Shown here: positions 54,989 to 63,111 of the stretch, piece after piece
Layout: each line of letters opens with the position of its first letter
Position numbering within the stretch: position 1 is the stretch's first letter
Source: Streptomyces maremycinicus
GTDB taxonomy: Bacteria; Actinomycetota; Actinomycetes; Streptomycetales; Streptomycetaceae
Length of the DNA: 64,000 bases
Assembly (NCBI RefSeq): GCF_001184025.1
Contig: NZ_BBYG01000019.1
Coordinates: 62,001 to 126,000 of the forward strand
Direction: 5' to 3'
Notes under the pieces: model-generated
Seen by the model: the letters and a program-made list of their open reading frames with translations, nothing else
The model's database searches: none
What the model was told of the DNA's origin: nothing
Translations under genes and position numbers: made by a program

Positions 54989-55882
54989 ATGCCACGTGAG
55001 GTGCGGCTGGAGGGCGTGGGCCGCCGCTACGGCGTCCGCGGTCCCTGGGTGTTCCGCGACGTCGACCTGAACCCGGCCCCCGCCGCGCTCACCCGCGTCG
55101 ATGGCCCCAACGGCACCGGGAAGTCCACCCTGCTCCGCCTGCTCCGCCTGCTCCGCCTGCTCCGCCTGCTCCGCCTGCTCGCCCGCGTCGACGCGCCGAC
55201 CGAGGGCAGGGTCACCGGCACCCCTCGTACGGCCTGCGTTCCCGGGCGTTTCCCCGCCGCCCTCCCCTTCACCGCCCTCGGCTACCTCACCCACCTCGGC
55301 GCGGTCCACGGCCTGTCCCGTACGGCGGCCGAGCGGGCCGCCGGCGACTGGCTGGACCGCTTCGGCGCCACCGCCCACGCCCACACGCCGATGAGCCGCC
55401 TGTCCAAGGGCAGCAGCCAGAAGGTCGCGGTGGCCCAAGCGCTCCTCGCCGAACCGGAGTTGCTGATCCTGGACGAGGCCTGGACCGGTCTCGACACCGA
55501 CGCGCGCGCCGAACTGGACCGGGCCGTCGCCGAGCGGACGGCCGCCGGATCGGCCGTCGTCTTCGTGGACCACGACCCCCGCCGCCTCGCGGGCCGGACG
55601 GACGCCGAGTACACCGTCCGCGACGGCACCCTCCGCCGCCGTACCGCGGCACCGGCCGCCGCCCCCGACGGCCCCCGGGTGATCATCGAGGTACACGGTC
55701 CGACGGCGCCGCTCCCACCGGAGATCCTCCGGCTGGCCACCGCCGCCGAGGAGACGGCCGACCGCTCCCACCGGCTCACCGCCCCCGCCTCCCACTCCGA
55801 CGTCCTGCTCCGCGCCCTGCTGACCGCCCGCCCGCCGTGGCACGTGGTGAGCGTCCGTCAGGACGGCGGCCGCCGCCCATGA
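54989..55882 (+). CDS. ABC transporter ATPase with LLR repeat expansion after Walker A
   Basis: The 297-residue ATPase has Walker A GPNGTGKST (39-47), a divergent signature LSKGSSQKVAVAQALL, Walker B LLILDEAWTGLD and switch VFVDHDPRR. Directly after the P-loop, residues 48-64 are LLR repeated five times and then LL, where relatives have one unit (STLLRLLAGV). About 12 extra residues therefore extend the P-loop helix. A C-terminal extension (about 215-297) is unlike classic ATPases. It is an exporter-type ABC-2 unit with the next gene. ATG 54989 has GGGAGGA 8 nt upstream. The stop overlaps the permease ATG. Confidence 0.85.
   Translation: MPREVRLEGVGRRYGVRGPWVFRDVDLNPAPAALTRVDGPNGTGKSTLLRLLRLLRLLRLLRLLARVDAPTEGRVTGTPRTACVPGRFPAALPFTALGYLTHLGAVHGLSRTAAERAAGDWLDRFGATAHAHTPMSRLSKGSSQKVAVAQALLAEPELLILDEAWTGLDTDARAELDRAVAERTAAGSAVVFVDHDPRRLAGRTDAEYTVRDGTLRRRTAAPAAAPDGPRVIIEVHGPTAPLPPEILRLATAAEETADRSHRLTAPASHSDVLLRALLTARPPWHVVSVRQDGGRRP
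55130..55180 (+). repeat. 9-bp in-frame minisatellite within the ABC ATPase gene
   Basis: CTGCTCCGC is present five times exactly (55130-55174), followed by a partial copy CTGCTC. Each unit encodes Leu-Leu-Arg, so gain or loss of units keeps the frame. Confidence 0.95.
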
Positions 55883-56550
55883 CCGCTCTCCTGCGCTATC
55901 AGAGCGCTCTGCTCCTGCGCTCGCAGCGCTGGCTTCCCCCGTTCCTGCTCTACGCCGTCTTCCTGGCCGTCGGCGTTCAGGGAGGACAGCCGCTGCTGGA
56001 CTCGCTCGGCTACACGGCCGCCTTCCTGCTGCCCGTCGCCGCCTGGCTGGTGCGGATCTGCGTCACCAACGAGCCGCCGGCCGCCCGTACCGTCGTCGCC
56101 GCGGCGGTCGGCCCCGGGCGGGCGCACCTGGCGTGTGTCCTGGTCGCGCTGACCACGGCCGTCGTGCTCGGCGCCGCGGCGACGGTGACGGTCACGCTCA
56201 TCAGCGACCCGGTCGGCACCGACCACGACCAGCGCGTTCCCGTCCCGCAGGCCGCCGGTGCCGGTCTGCTCGCCGTCCTGACCTGCGCCCTGCTGGGCGT
56301 GGCCGTCGGAGCGCTCACCGCCTGGCCCCTGCTGCGCTCGCCCGGCCGCGCGGTGCCCGCCCTGCTGCTGGCGGCGCCGGCGGCCCTGGTGGTCACCGGT
56401 TCCCCGGCGCGGGCGGCGGTGAGCGACCTGGTGGGCGGCTCCCGGACGGCGACCGTCCACGCACCGATCCTGCCCATGGCCGCGGCAGTCCTGCTCACCG
56501 CGGTGGCGACGGCCGTGGCGTGCGCGCTGACGTCACGCCGGTCACCGTGA
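55879..56550 (+). CDS. ABC transporter membrane protein
   Basis: The 223-residue protein has about six hydrophobic segments (for example FLLYAVFLAVGV, AAFLLPVAAWLVRI, AGLLAVLTCALLGVAVGALT, AAAVLLTAVATAVACALTS). It is the likely permease partner of the preceding ATPase, since the ATG overlaps its stop (ATGA). Substrate is unknown. It ends 17 bp from the convergent zinc-ribbon gene. Confidence 0.78.
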   Translation: MTALLRYQSALLLRSQRWLPPFLLYAVFLAVGVQGGQPLLDSLGYTAAFLLPVAAWLVRICVTNEPPAARTVVAAAVGPGRAHLACVLVALTTAVVLGAAATVTVTLISDPVGTDHDQRVPVPQAAGAGLLAVLTCALLGVAVGALTAWPLLRSPGRAVPALLLAAPAALVVTGSPARAAVSDLVGGSRTATVHAPILPMAAAVLLTAVATAVACALTSRRSP

Positions 56551-56567
56551 TCGAGGGGAGAGGACGG

Positions 56568-56759
56568 CTACCCCGAGCACGCGGTCCGTTGTGCCTCCTG
56601 CCACTCGCACACCGGGCACAGCGTGATCCCCTTGTACGACTCCGGATACTCCGTGGGCTTCCGGCACAGCACGCACTCGGCGTACGGCGGACCCTCGGCC
56701 CGCGGCGGTGTGGTCGCGTCGATCAGGCAGTAATCCCGGTCGTCACTGTCGTCGCTCAT
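56568..56759 (-). CDS. Small zinc-ribbon protein
   Basis: The 63-residue acidic protein has two CxxC knuckles (ECVLCRKP and LCPVCEWQ) separated by about 16 residues, which should bind one zinc ion. An extra cysteine lies at position 11 and another near the end. GGAGG lies just before the ATG at 56759. It may be an adaptor or nucleic-acid-binding protein; no family name is certain. The 23-residue ORF upstream overlaps its start by 17 bp, so the three minus-strand genes form a tight series with the deacetylase. Confidence 0.72.
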   Translation of the reverse strand: MSDDSDDRDYCLIDATTPPRAEGPPYAECVLCRKPTEYPESYKGITLCPVCEWQEAQRTACSG

Positions 56760-56814
56760 GCCTCCAGCGTACGTAGGCGTTGACGGCGTCGGCCGCCCGG
56801 TCGAGGGCCGTCAT
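56743..56814 (-). CDS. Possible 23-residue ORF between deacetylase and zinc-ribbon genes
   Basis: MTALDRAADAVNAYVRWRHE plus RRQ, an amphipathic and basic peptide. Its ATG overlaps the deacetylase stop (ATGA) and its own stop lies inside the start of the zinc-ribbon gene. The arrangement suggests translational coupling from the deacetylase to the zinc-ribbon gene. The peptide itself may or may not have a function. Confidence 0.35.
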   Translation of the reverse strand: MTALDRAADAVNAYVRWRHERRQ

Positions 56815-57665
56815 CCTCGTCCGCTCGCCGCCCCGATCAGCTCGGACACCTTGACGAACCGGTACCCCTGGCGGCGCAGCTCGGGCACGATGGCCCGCAC
56901 CGCGCGCTCGGTGGTCGGCGCGGCGCTGCGCGTGCAGTGCATGACGACGACGGAGCCGGGTCGGACCCCCTCCAGCACCTGCCGGGCCACCGCGTCCGCG
57001 TCGGTCGCGAACGCGTCCCCGCTCACCACGTCCCACTGCACCGCGGTCACGCCCAGGCCGCTCACCGCGCGCAGCGCCCGCCGGTCGTAGCAGCCACCGG
57101 GGAAACGGAAGTACGGCATCGCGTTCGGTACCCCGGCTCTGCGGAACGCCGTGTACGCCCGTTCGACGTCCGCGCGCATCCCGTCTACGGGGACGGTCGG
57201 CAGGCCGTAACAGTCGTCGGTGAAGGCGTAGTGGCTGTAGGAGTGGTTGGCGATCTCGAAGCGGGGGTCGCGGCCGAGGGAGCGGGCCTGGTCCGGGTAC
57301 TCCTCGGCCCAGCGGCCGGTCATGAACACGGTGGCCGGCACCTTCAGCGTCCGTAGCGCGGCGATCAGCCCCGGGTTGTCGAAGTGCTCACCGGCTGCCG
57401 CGCGGGCACCCTGGTCGGCGGTCATGTCGGCGTCGAAGGTGAGGGCCACCGTCCTGCCGGCGGTGCGGGGCGCGTTGCCGAAGACGGGGGTGAGTCCGGC
57501 GGGACCAGGGGCCAGGGTGGGGGGCCGGGTGGGGGCGACGGAAGCGTGCGCGGGGGCCGCCGGGCGGGTGGTGAGTGGGTCCTGGGGGGCGCCGCAGGCG
57601 GTGAGGGGGGCGAGGGCGGCACCGAGGGCACAGAGGGCGGCGAAGCGACGTACGGGAGAGATCAT
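56811..57665 (-). CDS. Polysaccharide deacetylase (NodB) lipoprotein
   Basis: The 284-residue protein has a lipoprotein signal with lipobox LTAC (C24) and a proline-rich spacer. The NodB domain (about 72-278) has metal ligands in TFDADMTADQG and the HxxxH of ANHSYSHYAF, plus YFRFPGGCYDRRAL and HCTRS near the end. It should remove acetyl groups from cell-wall or extracellular GlcNAc polymers on the outer face of the membrane. The usual TFDDG motif is TFDAD here, a common variant that keeps the key aspartates. The start has no ribosome site. Confidence 0.88.
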   Translation of the reverse strand: MISPVRRFAALCALGAALAPLTACGAPQDPLTTRPAAPAHASVAPTRPPTLAPGPAGLTPVFGNAPRTAGRTVALTFDADMTADQGARAAAGEHFDNPGLIAALRTLKVPATVFMTGRWAEEYPDQARSLGRDPRFEIANHSYSHYAFTDDCYGLPTVPVDGMRADVERAYTAFRRAGVPNAMPYFRFPGGCYDRRALRAVSGLGVTAVQWDVVSGDAFATDADAVARQVLEGVRPGSVVVMHCTRSAAPTTERAVRAIVPELRRQGYRFVKVSELIGAASGRG

Positions 57666-57915
57666 CGTATGAAGTTATGAGAGCAATAGCGGCATTCCTG
57701 GCGATATCCGGCCGCGCCTCCCGTCCTGTCACCCGCCCGGGCCCTCCCGCGCCCGGCCCCGCTCCCGGCCGTCAGCCCCGAGCCGGCGCCCGTGCTCGGA
57801 GGCCACGGGCACGTGGTGACGCACGACCGTCTCTTGCGGGAACGCTTCCCCTGCCCCGCCCGGAACCCCCGTCGTGCCCGTCGTGCCCTTCAGGAGCCCG
57901 TCCGCTCGGGACCCG

Positions 57916-59289
57916 CTAGCGGCGCCAGGGGCCCGTGACGGCGAAGGTCGTTCCCGGGGTGTAGCAGTTGACGTACATCGTGTCGCCGTCGGGGGAGAAG
58001 GTGACGCCGGCGAACTCGCCCCACTCGGGTGCCTCCGGTGTCCCGATGTTCTGGCGGCCCCGCGCCATCGCGTACACCTCGCCTGACCTGGTCACGCCGA
58101 AGACGTGCTGGGCGCCGTTGCCGTCCTCGCAGACCATCAGGCCGCCGCTGGGCGCCAGGCAGATGTTGTCCGGTGATTCGCCGGGGAGCTGGACGTCCGT
58201 GTCCGGGCCGAAGACGATGACGAGGGTGAGGCGGCGCAGTTTCGGGTCGTACCGCCAGATCTGGCCGAAGTGGTCGGCGGCCGAGCCGTCGGAGCCGCGT
58301 GCGAACGACGACACGAAGTACACGCACCGCCCGCCCCAGTAGCAGCCCTCCAGCTTCTGCGCGTGCGTGATGCCCTTCGGGCCGAAGTCCTGGAGGCGGA
58401 TCGGGGTGTCGGTGGCGAGGGGGTCCGGTACGTCGACCCACTCGATGCCGTCGAAGGTGGCGCCGGTGTCCTGGATCGAGGACAGGTCCGGCACGCCGGG
58501 GACGCGCATCGCCTGGAGGCGGCCGCCCGCGCGCAGCGAGCCCACCCCGCCCAGCGGCTTCTTCGGGAGGAAGCGGTAGAAGAGACCGAACGGCTCCAGG
58601 AACGCGTCCTCGGTTTCGTAGACGATGCCCAGACGCGGATCGACGGCGATCGCCTCGTGCTGGAAACGGCCCATGGCGGTCAGGGGGACCGCCCCGGTGC
58701 GGCGCGGGTCGGCCGGATCGACCTCGAAGATGAAGCCGTGATCCTTGGTGTAACCGTTGGTCCCCGCTTTGTCCTCGGTCTCCTCGCAGGTCAGCCAGGT
58801 GTGCCAAGGGGTGGGCCCACCCGCGCAGTTGACGGCCGTACCGGCGATGGCCACCCGCTCGGCGAGCACGTTGTTCCGGGGGTCCAGCGTCAGCGCCGTA
58901 CAGCCGCCCTTGCCCGCCGGGTCGTAGGTCAGGCCGTCGACCGTGGGGACGGGGTACTTGGCCGTGGGGCGGTTCTCGTGGTTGCGGACCAGGTGGACGC
59001 GACCGTTCCGGGCGGGGAGGGCCGTCATGCCGTCGTGGTTCGAGGGCACCGGGCCCTCGCCGGAGCGCAGCGGGTCGCCCTCACGGGAGAGGACGCGGTA
59101 GCGGAAGCCCGCGGGGAGGTCGAGCAGGCCCTCCTTGTCGGGTACGAGGGGGCCGTAGCCGTCGCGGCCGAGGCCCTGCGCGGCGGCGGTGCCCGCGAAG
59201 AGGTCGGAGAGCGCGCCGGTGAACGCGATGCTCGCGCCCACCCCCAGGGCGCCGGTACCGGCGAGGATCTGACGTCGTGTCGCAGACAT
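57916..59289 (-). CDS. PhoX/DUF839 family phosphatase-like protein, Tat-exported
   Basis: The 457-residue protein has a Tat signal (SATRRQILAGTGALGVGASI) and a DUF839/PhoX six-bladed propeller: SNHDGMTALP, VRNHENRP, TWLTCEETEDK, YETEDAFLEP, ESPDNICLAPSGGLMVCEDG, EFAGVTFSPDGDTMYVNCYTPG. PhoX enzymes are Ca/Fe-dependent alkaline phosphatases, and the acidic ligand positions (CEET, CEDG) are present. AGGAAGG lies about 8 nt before the ATG at 59289. No clear Pho box was seen upstream. Confidence 0.85.
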   Translation of the reverse strand: MSATRRQILAGTGALGVGASIAFTGALSDLFAGTAAAQGLGRDGYGPLVPDKEGLLDLPAGFRYRVLSREGDPLRSGEGPVPSNHDGMTALPARNGRVHLVRNHENRPTAKYPVPTVDGLTYDPAGKGGCTALTLDPRNNVLAERVAIAGTAVNCAGGPTPWHTWLTCEETEDKAGTNGYTKDHGFIFEVDPADPRRTGAVPLTAMGRFQHEAIAVDPRLGIVYETEDAFLEPFGLFYRFLPKKPLGGVGSLRAGGRLQAMRVPGVPDLSSIQDTGATFDGIEWVDVPDPLATDTPIRLQDFGPKGITHAQKLEGCYWGGRCVYFVSSFARGSDGSAADHFGQIWRYDPKLRRLTLVIVFGPDTDVQLPGESPDNICLAPSGGLMVCEDGNGAQHVFGVTRSGEVYAMARGRQNIGTPEAPEWGEFAGVTFSPDGDTMYVNCYTPGTTFAVTGPWRR

Positions 59290-59379
59290 GCGAAAACCTT
59301 CCTGCTGGCGGACAGGAACTGTGATCCCGCAGTGTCTATCACCAGGAGAGCGCCCCGGGAACCACGCGCGTACCCCGTG

Positions 59380-60204
59380 TCACTCGTCCACGTCCTTCGG
59401 GAGCGCCGGCGGAGGCGGCTCTTGCGGCGGATGTGGTGGGAGCGGTTGCTGGGCCTTCTCCAGGAACCGCAGCAGCTCCACCGGGAACGGCAGCACCAGG
59501 GTGGAGTTCTTCTCGGCGGCGACCGCCACCACCGTCTGGAGCAGCCGCAGCTGGAGCGCGGCGGGCTGCTCGGACATCTCCTTCGCCGCCTCGGCGAGCT
59601 TCTTCGACGCCTGGAGTTCCGCGTCGGCGTTGATGATCCGGGCGCGCCGTTCACGGTCGGCCTCGGCCTGCCGGGCCATCGAGCGCTTCATGGTGTCGGG
59701 CAGGGAGACGTCCTTGATCTCCACCCGGTCGATCTGCACGCCCCAGCCGATGGCGGGGCTGTCGATCATCAGCTCCAGGCCCTCGTTGAGCTTCTCCCGG
59801 TTCGACAGGAGGTCGTCCAGCTCGCTCTTGCCGATGATGGACCGCAGGGAGGTCTGCGCCATCTGCGAGACGGCGAAGCGGTAGTCCTCGACGTTGATGA
59901 CCGCGGCCGCGGCGTCCACCACCCGGAAGTACACCACCGCGTCGACCCGCACGGTCACGTTGTCGCGGGTGATGCCCTCCTGGGCGGGGATGGGCATCGT
60001 CACGATCTGCATGTTGACCTTGTGCAGCCGGTCCACGGTCGGGACGACCAGGGTGAACCCCGGCGGCCGCACCTCGCCGCGCAGCCGGCCGAGCCGCAGG
60101 ACGACCCCGCGTTCGTACTGCTTGACGACCCGTGCCGCCGCCGCGACGTACACGAGGCCTCCGGTGGCGACCACCGCGGCCGCGCCGAGCAGTTCCTCGA
60201 GCAT
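59380..60204 (-). CDS. SPFH/band 7 protein (slipin-like)
   Basis: The 274-residue protein has an N-terminal membrane helix (about 3-24) and a band 7 domain (about 25-200; VKQYERGVVLRLGRLRGEVR, VDAVVYFRVVDAAAAVINVE). A helical coiled-coil region (RQAEADRERRARIINADAEL) and a proline-rich tail follow. Slipins oligomerise and organise membrane microdomains or chaperone membrane proteins. GAGGAGG lies 6 nt before the ATG at 60204. It is 117 bp downstream of the SulP transporter on the same strand, which could be a client, but that is inference. Confidence 0.9.
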   Translation of the reverse strand: MLEELLGAAAVVATGGLVYVAAAARVVKQYERGVVLRLGRLRGEVRPPGFTLVVPTVDRLHKVNMQIVTMPIPAQEGITRDNVTVRVDAVVYFRVVDAAAAVINVEDYRFAVSQMAQTSLRSIIGKSELDDLLSNREKLNEGLELMIDSPAIGWGVQIDRVEIKDVSLPDTMKRSMARQAEADRERRARIINADAELQASKKLAEAAKEMSEQPAALQLRLLQTVVAVAAEKNSTLVLPFPVELLRFLEKAQQPLPPHPPQEPPPPALPKDVDE

Positions 60205-60321
60205 GACGACCTCCTCGACAAGAGGCCCGTAAGAGCGTTTCTGTCTGCTCTGTAACGATATGCCCGCCATCCGGCCCGGAGCCACGCCCCAGGTCCCGGG
60301 CCGGACGGTCCACGGGGCGGG

Positions 60322-61842
60322 CTACACGGTCGTCACCGGTCGCGACACGTTCACCGGTTCCGTGACCTTCACGGGCGTCGTGCCGGCCGCGCTGTGCCGT
60401 TCGGCCCAGGCCTCCAGTGCCGTGCGGCAGGCGTGGTCGAGGTGATGCAGACCGGAGAGGTCCAGCTCGACGGGACGGTCCTGCGGAAGGGCTTCCAGAT
60501 GGTCGAGGATCTTCGGCAGTCGCAGGAACGTCGCGTTGCCCGAGAGGTACGCCTGGACCGGACCCGCGCCCTTGTCGACGACCTCCAGCCGGATGTGCGA
60601 GGCCTCCCAGGCCGTCTTGGCGACGGCCAGCGCGAGGCCGATGAGCACGCCCTCGAACATGCTGACCGCGACGATCGACACGGCCGTGACCACCAGGATC
60701 AGCGCCTCGCCGCGGTGCTCGCGCCACAGACCGGCGATCGCCCGCACGGGCACGAGCTTGGCGCCCGCGTGCACGAGGACGCCGGCCAGCGCCGGGACGG
60801 GGATGTACGCCAGCACGTTCGGCAGCAGGGCGGCGAACAGCAGCAGCCAGACGCCGTGCAGGACGCGCGAGGCCTTGGTCCGGGCGCCCGCCTGCACGTT
60901 GGCGGCGCTGCGCACGATCACCGCGGTCATCGGCAGCGCGCCGAGCGCCCCGCAGACCGCGTTGCCCGCGCCCTGCGCCATCAGCTCCTTGTCGTACTCG
61001 GTGCGCGGACCGTCGTGCAGCCGGTCCACGGCCGCCGCGCTGAACAGGGACTCGGCGGACGCGATCAGGGTGAACGCGACGATCGTGCCGAGCAGGCCGA
61101 CGTCCGCGAGTCCGCCGAAGGAACTCAGCGACGGGGGCTGGACGGAACCGAGCAGCCCGCGCACCTCGACCGTGGCCACGGGGAGGTTCAGCAGCACGGC
61201 GCTGAGCGTCGCCAGGCCCACCGCGGCGAGCGGCCCGGGCACCGTACGCACCTTCGCCGGCAACCGCTTCCACGACACGAGCACCGCGACGGTGCCGGCG
61301 CCGATCGCGAGCGAGGCCAGCGCGGAGGTGTCGCCGACCGCGTCCACGAGCGCCCCCGGCAGTCCGGCGATCTTCTCGATGCCGGACGCCGGCGCCTTGG
61401 TGCCCGCGGCCGCGTACAGCTGACCGGCGATCAGCACCAGGCCGATTCCGGCCAGCATGCCCTCGACGACCGAGACGGAGATGGCCCGGAAGTAGCGGCC
61501 CAGCTTCAGGGCGCCCATGGCGAGCTGGAGGATGCCCGTGGCGAGGACGACGACCCCGAGGGCGGGCAGGCCGAACTCCCGCACCGCCTCGAAGACCAGC
61601 ACGGTGAGTCCGGCCGCCGGGCCGGACACCTGGAGGGAACTGCCCCGCAGCAGACCGGTGACGACGCCGCCGACGATGCCGGTGACGAGCCCCAGCTCGG
61701 CCGGCACGCCGGAGGCCACGGCCACGCCCACGCACAGCGGCAGCGCGACCAGGAACACGACGAGGGAGGCGGCGAAGTCCTGCCGCAGGTGGGGGAACCG
61801 GGATATTCGCCCGGCGGGCTTCTGGTTCATCGCGGCGCTCAC
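60322..61842 (-). CDS. SulP-family anion transporter with STAS domain, likely bicarbonate
   Basis: The 506-residue protein has about 10-14 helices (LVVFLVALPLCVGVAVASGV, SLQVSGPAAGLTVLVFEAV, VEGMLAGIGLVLIAGQLYAA, ESLFSAAAVDRL) and a short STAS-like C-terminal domain (RPVELDLSGLHHLDHACRTA). SulP members carry sulfate or bicarbonate. The GTG start overlaps the stop of the carbonic anhydrase gene (GTGA), which strongly suggests HCO3- as substrate, as in known SulP-carbonic anhydrase fusions. ATG 61830 is an alternative start. Confidence 0.9.
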   Translation of the reverse strand: MSAAMNQKPAGRISRFPHLRQDFAASLVVFLVALPLCVGVAVASGVPAELGLVTGIVGGVVTGLLRGSSLQVSGPAAGLTVLVFEAVREFGLPALGVVVLATGILQLAMGALKLGRYFRAISVSVVEGMLAGIGLVLIAGQLYAAAGTKAPASGIEKIAGLPGALVDAVGDTSALASLAIGAGTVAVLVSWKRLPAKVRTVPGPLAAVGLATLSAVLLNLPVATVEVRGLLGSVQPPSLSSFGGLADVGLLGTIVAFTLIASAESLFSAAAVDRLHDGPRTEYDKELMAQGAGNAVCGALGALPMTAVIVRSAANVQAGARTKASRVLHGVWLLLFAALLPNVLAYIPVPALAGVLVHAGAKLVPVRAIAGLWREHRGEALILVVTAVSIVAVSMFEGVLIGLALAVAKTAWEASHIRLEVVDKGAGPVQAYLSGNATFLRLPKILDHLEALPQDRPVELDLSGLHHLDHACRTALEAWAERHSAAGTTPVKVTEPVNVSRPVTTV

Positions 61843-62420
61843 AGGGCCTCGAACCGGTCGGTGTCCGCGCGGTGTTCGCGTACGGCACCGGTGTGCACCT
61901 CGTAGTACCAGCCGCGCACCCGCAGCCGGCCGTCGGCCAGCCGCTTCTCCACGCACGGGTAGGAGCGCAGCCGCAGCAACTGGGCGAGGACGTGGTTCTG
62001 CACCGCCCCCATGACCGTCGGGTCGTCGGGGTCGGAGGTCCCCGGTTCGTCCGCTGCGTGCGCGAGCCAGTCGCGCACGGCGGGGACGCCGTCGAGGTCG
62101 TCGCCGCGTACCAGCGCGCCGACCGCGCCGCAGTGCGAGTGGCCGCAGACGACGACGTCCTGGACGCCGAGCACCTCCACGGCGTACTCGATGGTGGCGG
62201 CCTCGCCGGTGGGACGGTCGGAGAGGTACGGGGGCACGATGTTGCCCGCGGTGCGCAGCTCGAAGAGCTCGCCGGGACGGGCGCCCGTGATCAGGGCGGG
62301 AACGACCCGCGAGTCGGAGCAGGTGATGAACAGGACCTGGGGGGACTGGCCGGCCGCGAGTTTGGCGAACTCCTCAGGGCGCTGTCCGAACGTACGGGCG
62401 TTGTCGATGAGGGGCTGCAT
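61839..62420 (-). CDS. Beta-carbonic anhydrase
   Basis: The 193-residue enzyme interconverts CO2 and bicarbonate. Zinc ligands are C34, H94 and C97 (FITCSDSRVVP and VVCGHSHCGAVGAL), with D36-R38 forming the catalytic dyad. It starts at ATG 62420, 10 nt after an AGGAGGAG stretch. Overlap with the SulP gene indicates coupled synthesis and perhaps a transport metabolon at the membrane. The enzyme itself has no signal peptide. Confidence 0.94.
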   Translation of the reverse strand: MQPLIDNARTFGQRPEEFAKLAAGQSPQVLFITCSDSRVVPALITGARPGELFELRTAGNIVPPYLSDRPTGEAATIEYAVEVLGVQDVVVCGHSHCGAVGALVRGDDLDGVPAVRDWLAHAADEPGTSDPDDPTVMGAVQNHVLAQLLRLRSYPCVEKRLADGRLRVRGWYYEVHTGAVREHRADTDRFEAL

Positions 62421-62511
62421 GACGTGGTGACTCCTCCTGGCGCGCCGTGGGGGCGCGTCGGATGTGCAGGACACAGGACAGGTGGGGGAACTGCTGTTCT
62501 GCTCTGCTCTC

Positions 62512-62928
62512 TCAGCAGCGGAAGACCTGGAGGGCCGCCGGAGAGTGCGCCGCCGACGGTCTCGACCAGCGGTGATAGGGGGCGCCGGGGCGGCGCGGCT
62601 GATGCCCGGCCGCGGGATCCTGCGCCAGCAGCGCGCGCTCGGGCTCCTGGGGTGTCGAGGCGGCCGGGGCGGTGGTGGTGGCGCGGTGGCGGTCACGCGT
62701 GCGCAGGGGGTCGGCGGGGCCGCCGGTGGGGAGGTCGCAGTCGCGGAGCGTGGCGACCTCGTCGCGCATGGCTTTGCCCGAGGTCTTGATGCCGGGCGGG
62801 GTCTTGGCCTCGGCCTGACGCGCTGTGTGCGCGTGTGCGAACGACGACGTGGGTGCGAAGAACGGAAGGGTGAGCAGGACGGCGGCGAGGATCGAAAGGA
62901 CGGTCCGGGTCGTCGTACCTCGGAACAT
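62512..62928 (-). CDS. Small secreted protein of unknown function
   Basis: The 138-residue protein has a clear signal peptide (MFRGTTTRTVLSILAAVLLT to about residue 31, FAHA cleavage) and a hydrophilic mature part. KAMRDEVATLRDCDLPTGGP and the terminal VFRC provide the only two cysteines, which may form a disulfide. No family is recognised. A purine-rich site precedes the ATG. An inverted repeat at 62964-62978 lies 36 bp upstream and may control it. The carbonic anhydrase gene follows after 91 bp. Confidence 0.6.
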   Translation of the reverse strand: MFRGTTTRTVLSILAAVLLTLPFFAPTSSFAHAHTARQAEAKTPPGIKTSGKAMRDEVATLRDCDLPTGGPADPLRTRDRHRATTTAPAASTPQEPERALLAQDPAAGHQPRRPGAPYHRWSRPSAAHSPAALQVFRC

Positions 62929-62963
62929 GCGCCCCCCTTCGGCCGGTTCGCGTTTCTAGTACA

Positions 62964-62978
62964 GACCAACGGTTGGTC
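62964..62978. promoter_or_regulatory. Inverted repeat GACCAAC-N-GTTGGTC
   Basis: GACCAACGGTTGGTC has 7-bp perfect arms around a single base, followed by a further half-site ACTGGTC at 62983. The size fits a TetR-family operator. It lies in an AT-richer patch in front of the small secreted protein gene. Confidence 0.5.
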
Positions 62979-62998
62979 AACCACTGGTCAAGAAACAC

Positions 62999-63030
62999 GT
63001 TAACCCTGCAAGGTTGTTTGCAGGGTTAAC
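62999..63030. terminator. Strong hairpin upstream of the small secreted protein gene
   Basis: GTTAACCCTGCAA and TTGCAGGGTTAAC form a perfect 13-bp stem with a 6-nt loop. It is unusually AT-containing for this genome. It may back up the terminator of the ATPase gene. Confidence 0.65.
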
Positions 63031-63088
63031 TGGACGTTGCGAGATGAAGTGCGCCTCAAAAGGGAGGGATTCTTGGCGCGAACAGGCC

Positions 63089-63106
63089 CTTGACCGGAGG
63101 GTCAAG
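63089..63106 (-). terminator. Hairpin directly after the ZapE-like gene
   Basis: CTTGACC and GGTCAAG form a 7-bp stem with a 4-nt loop, 6 bp past the TAA stop at 63112. Confidence 0.6.
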
Positions 63107-63111
63107 ATCGT

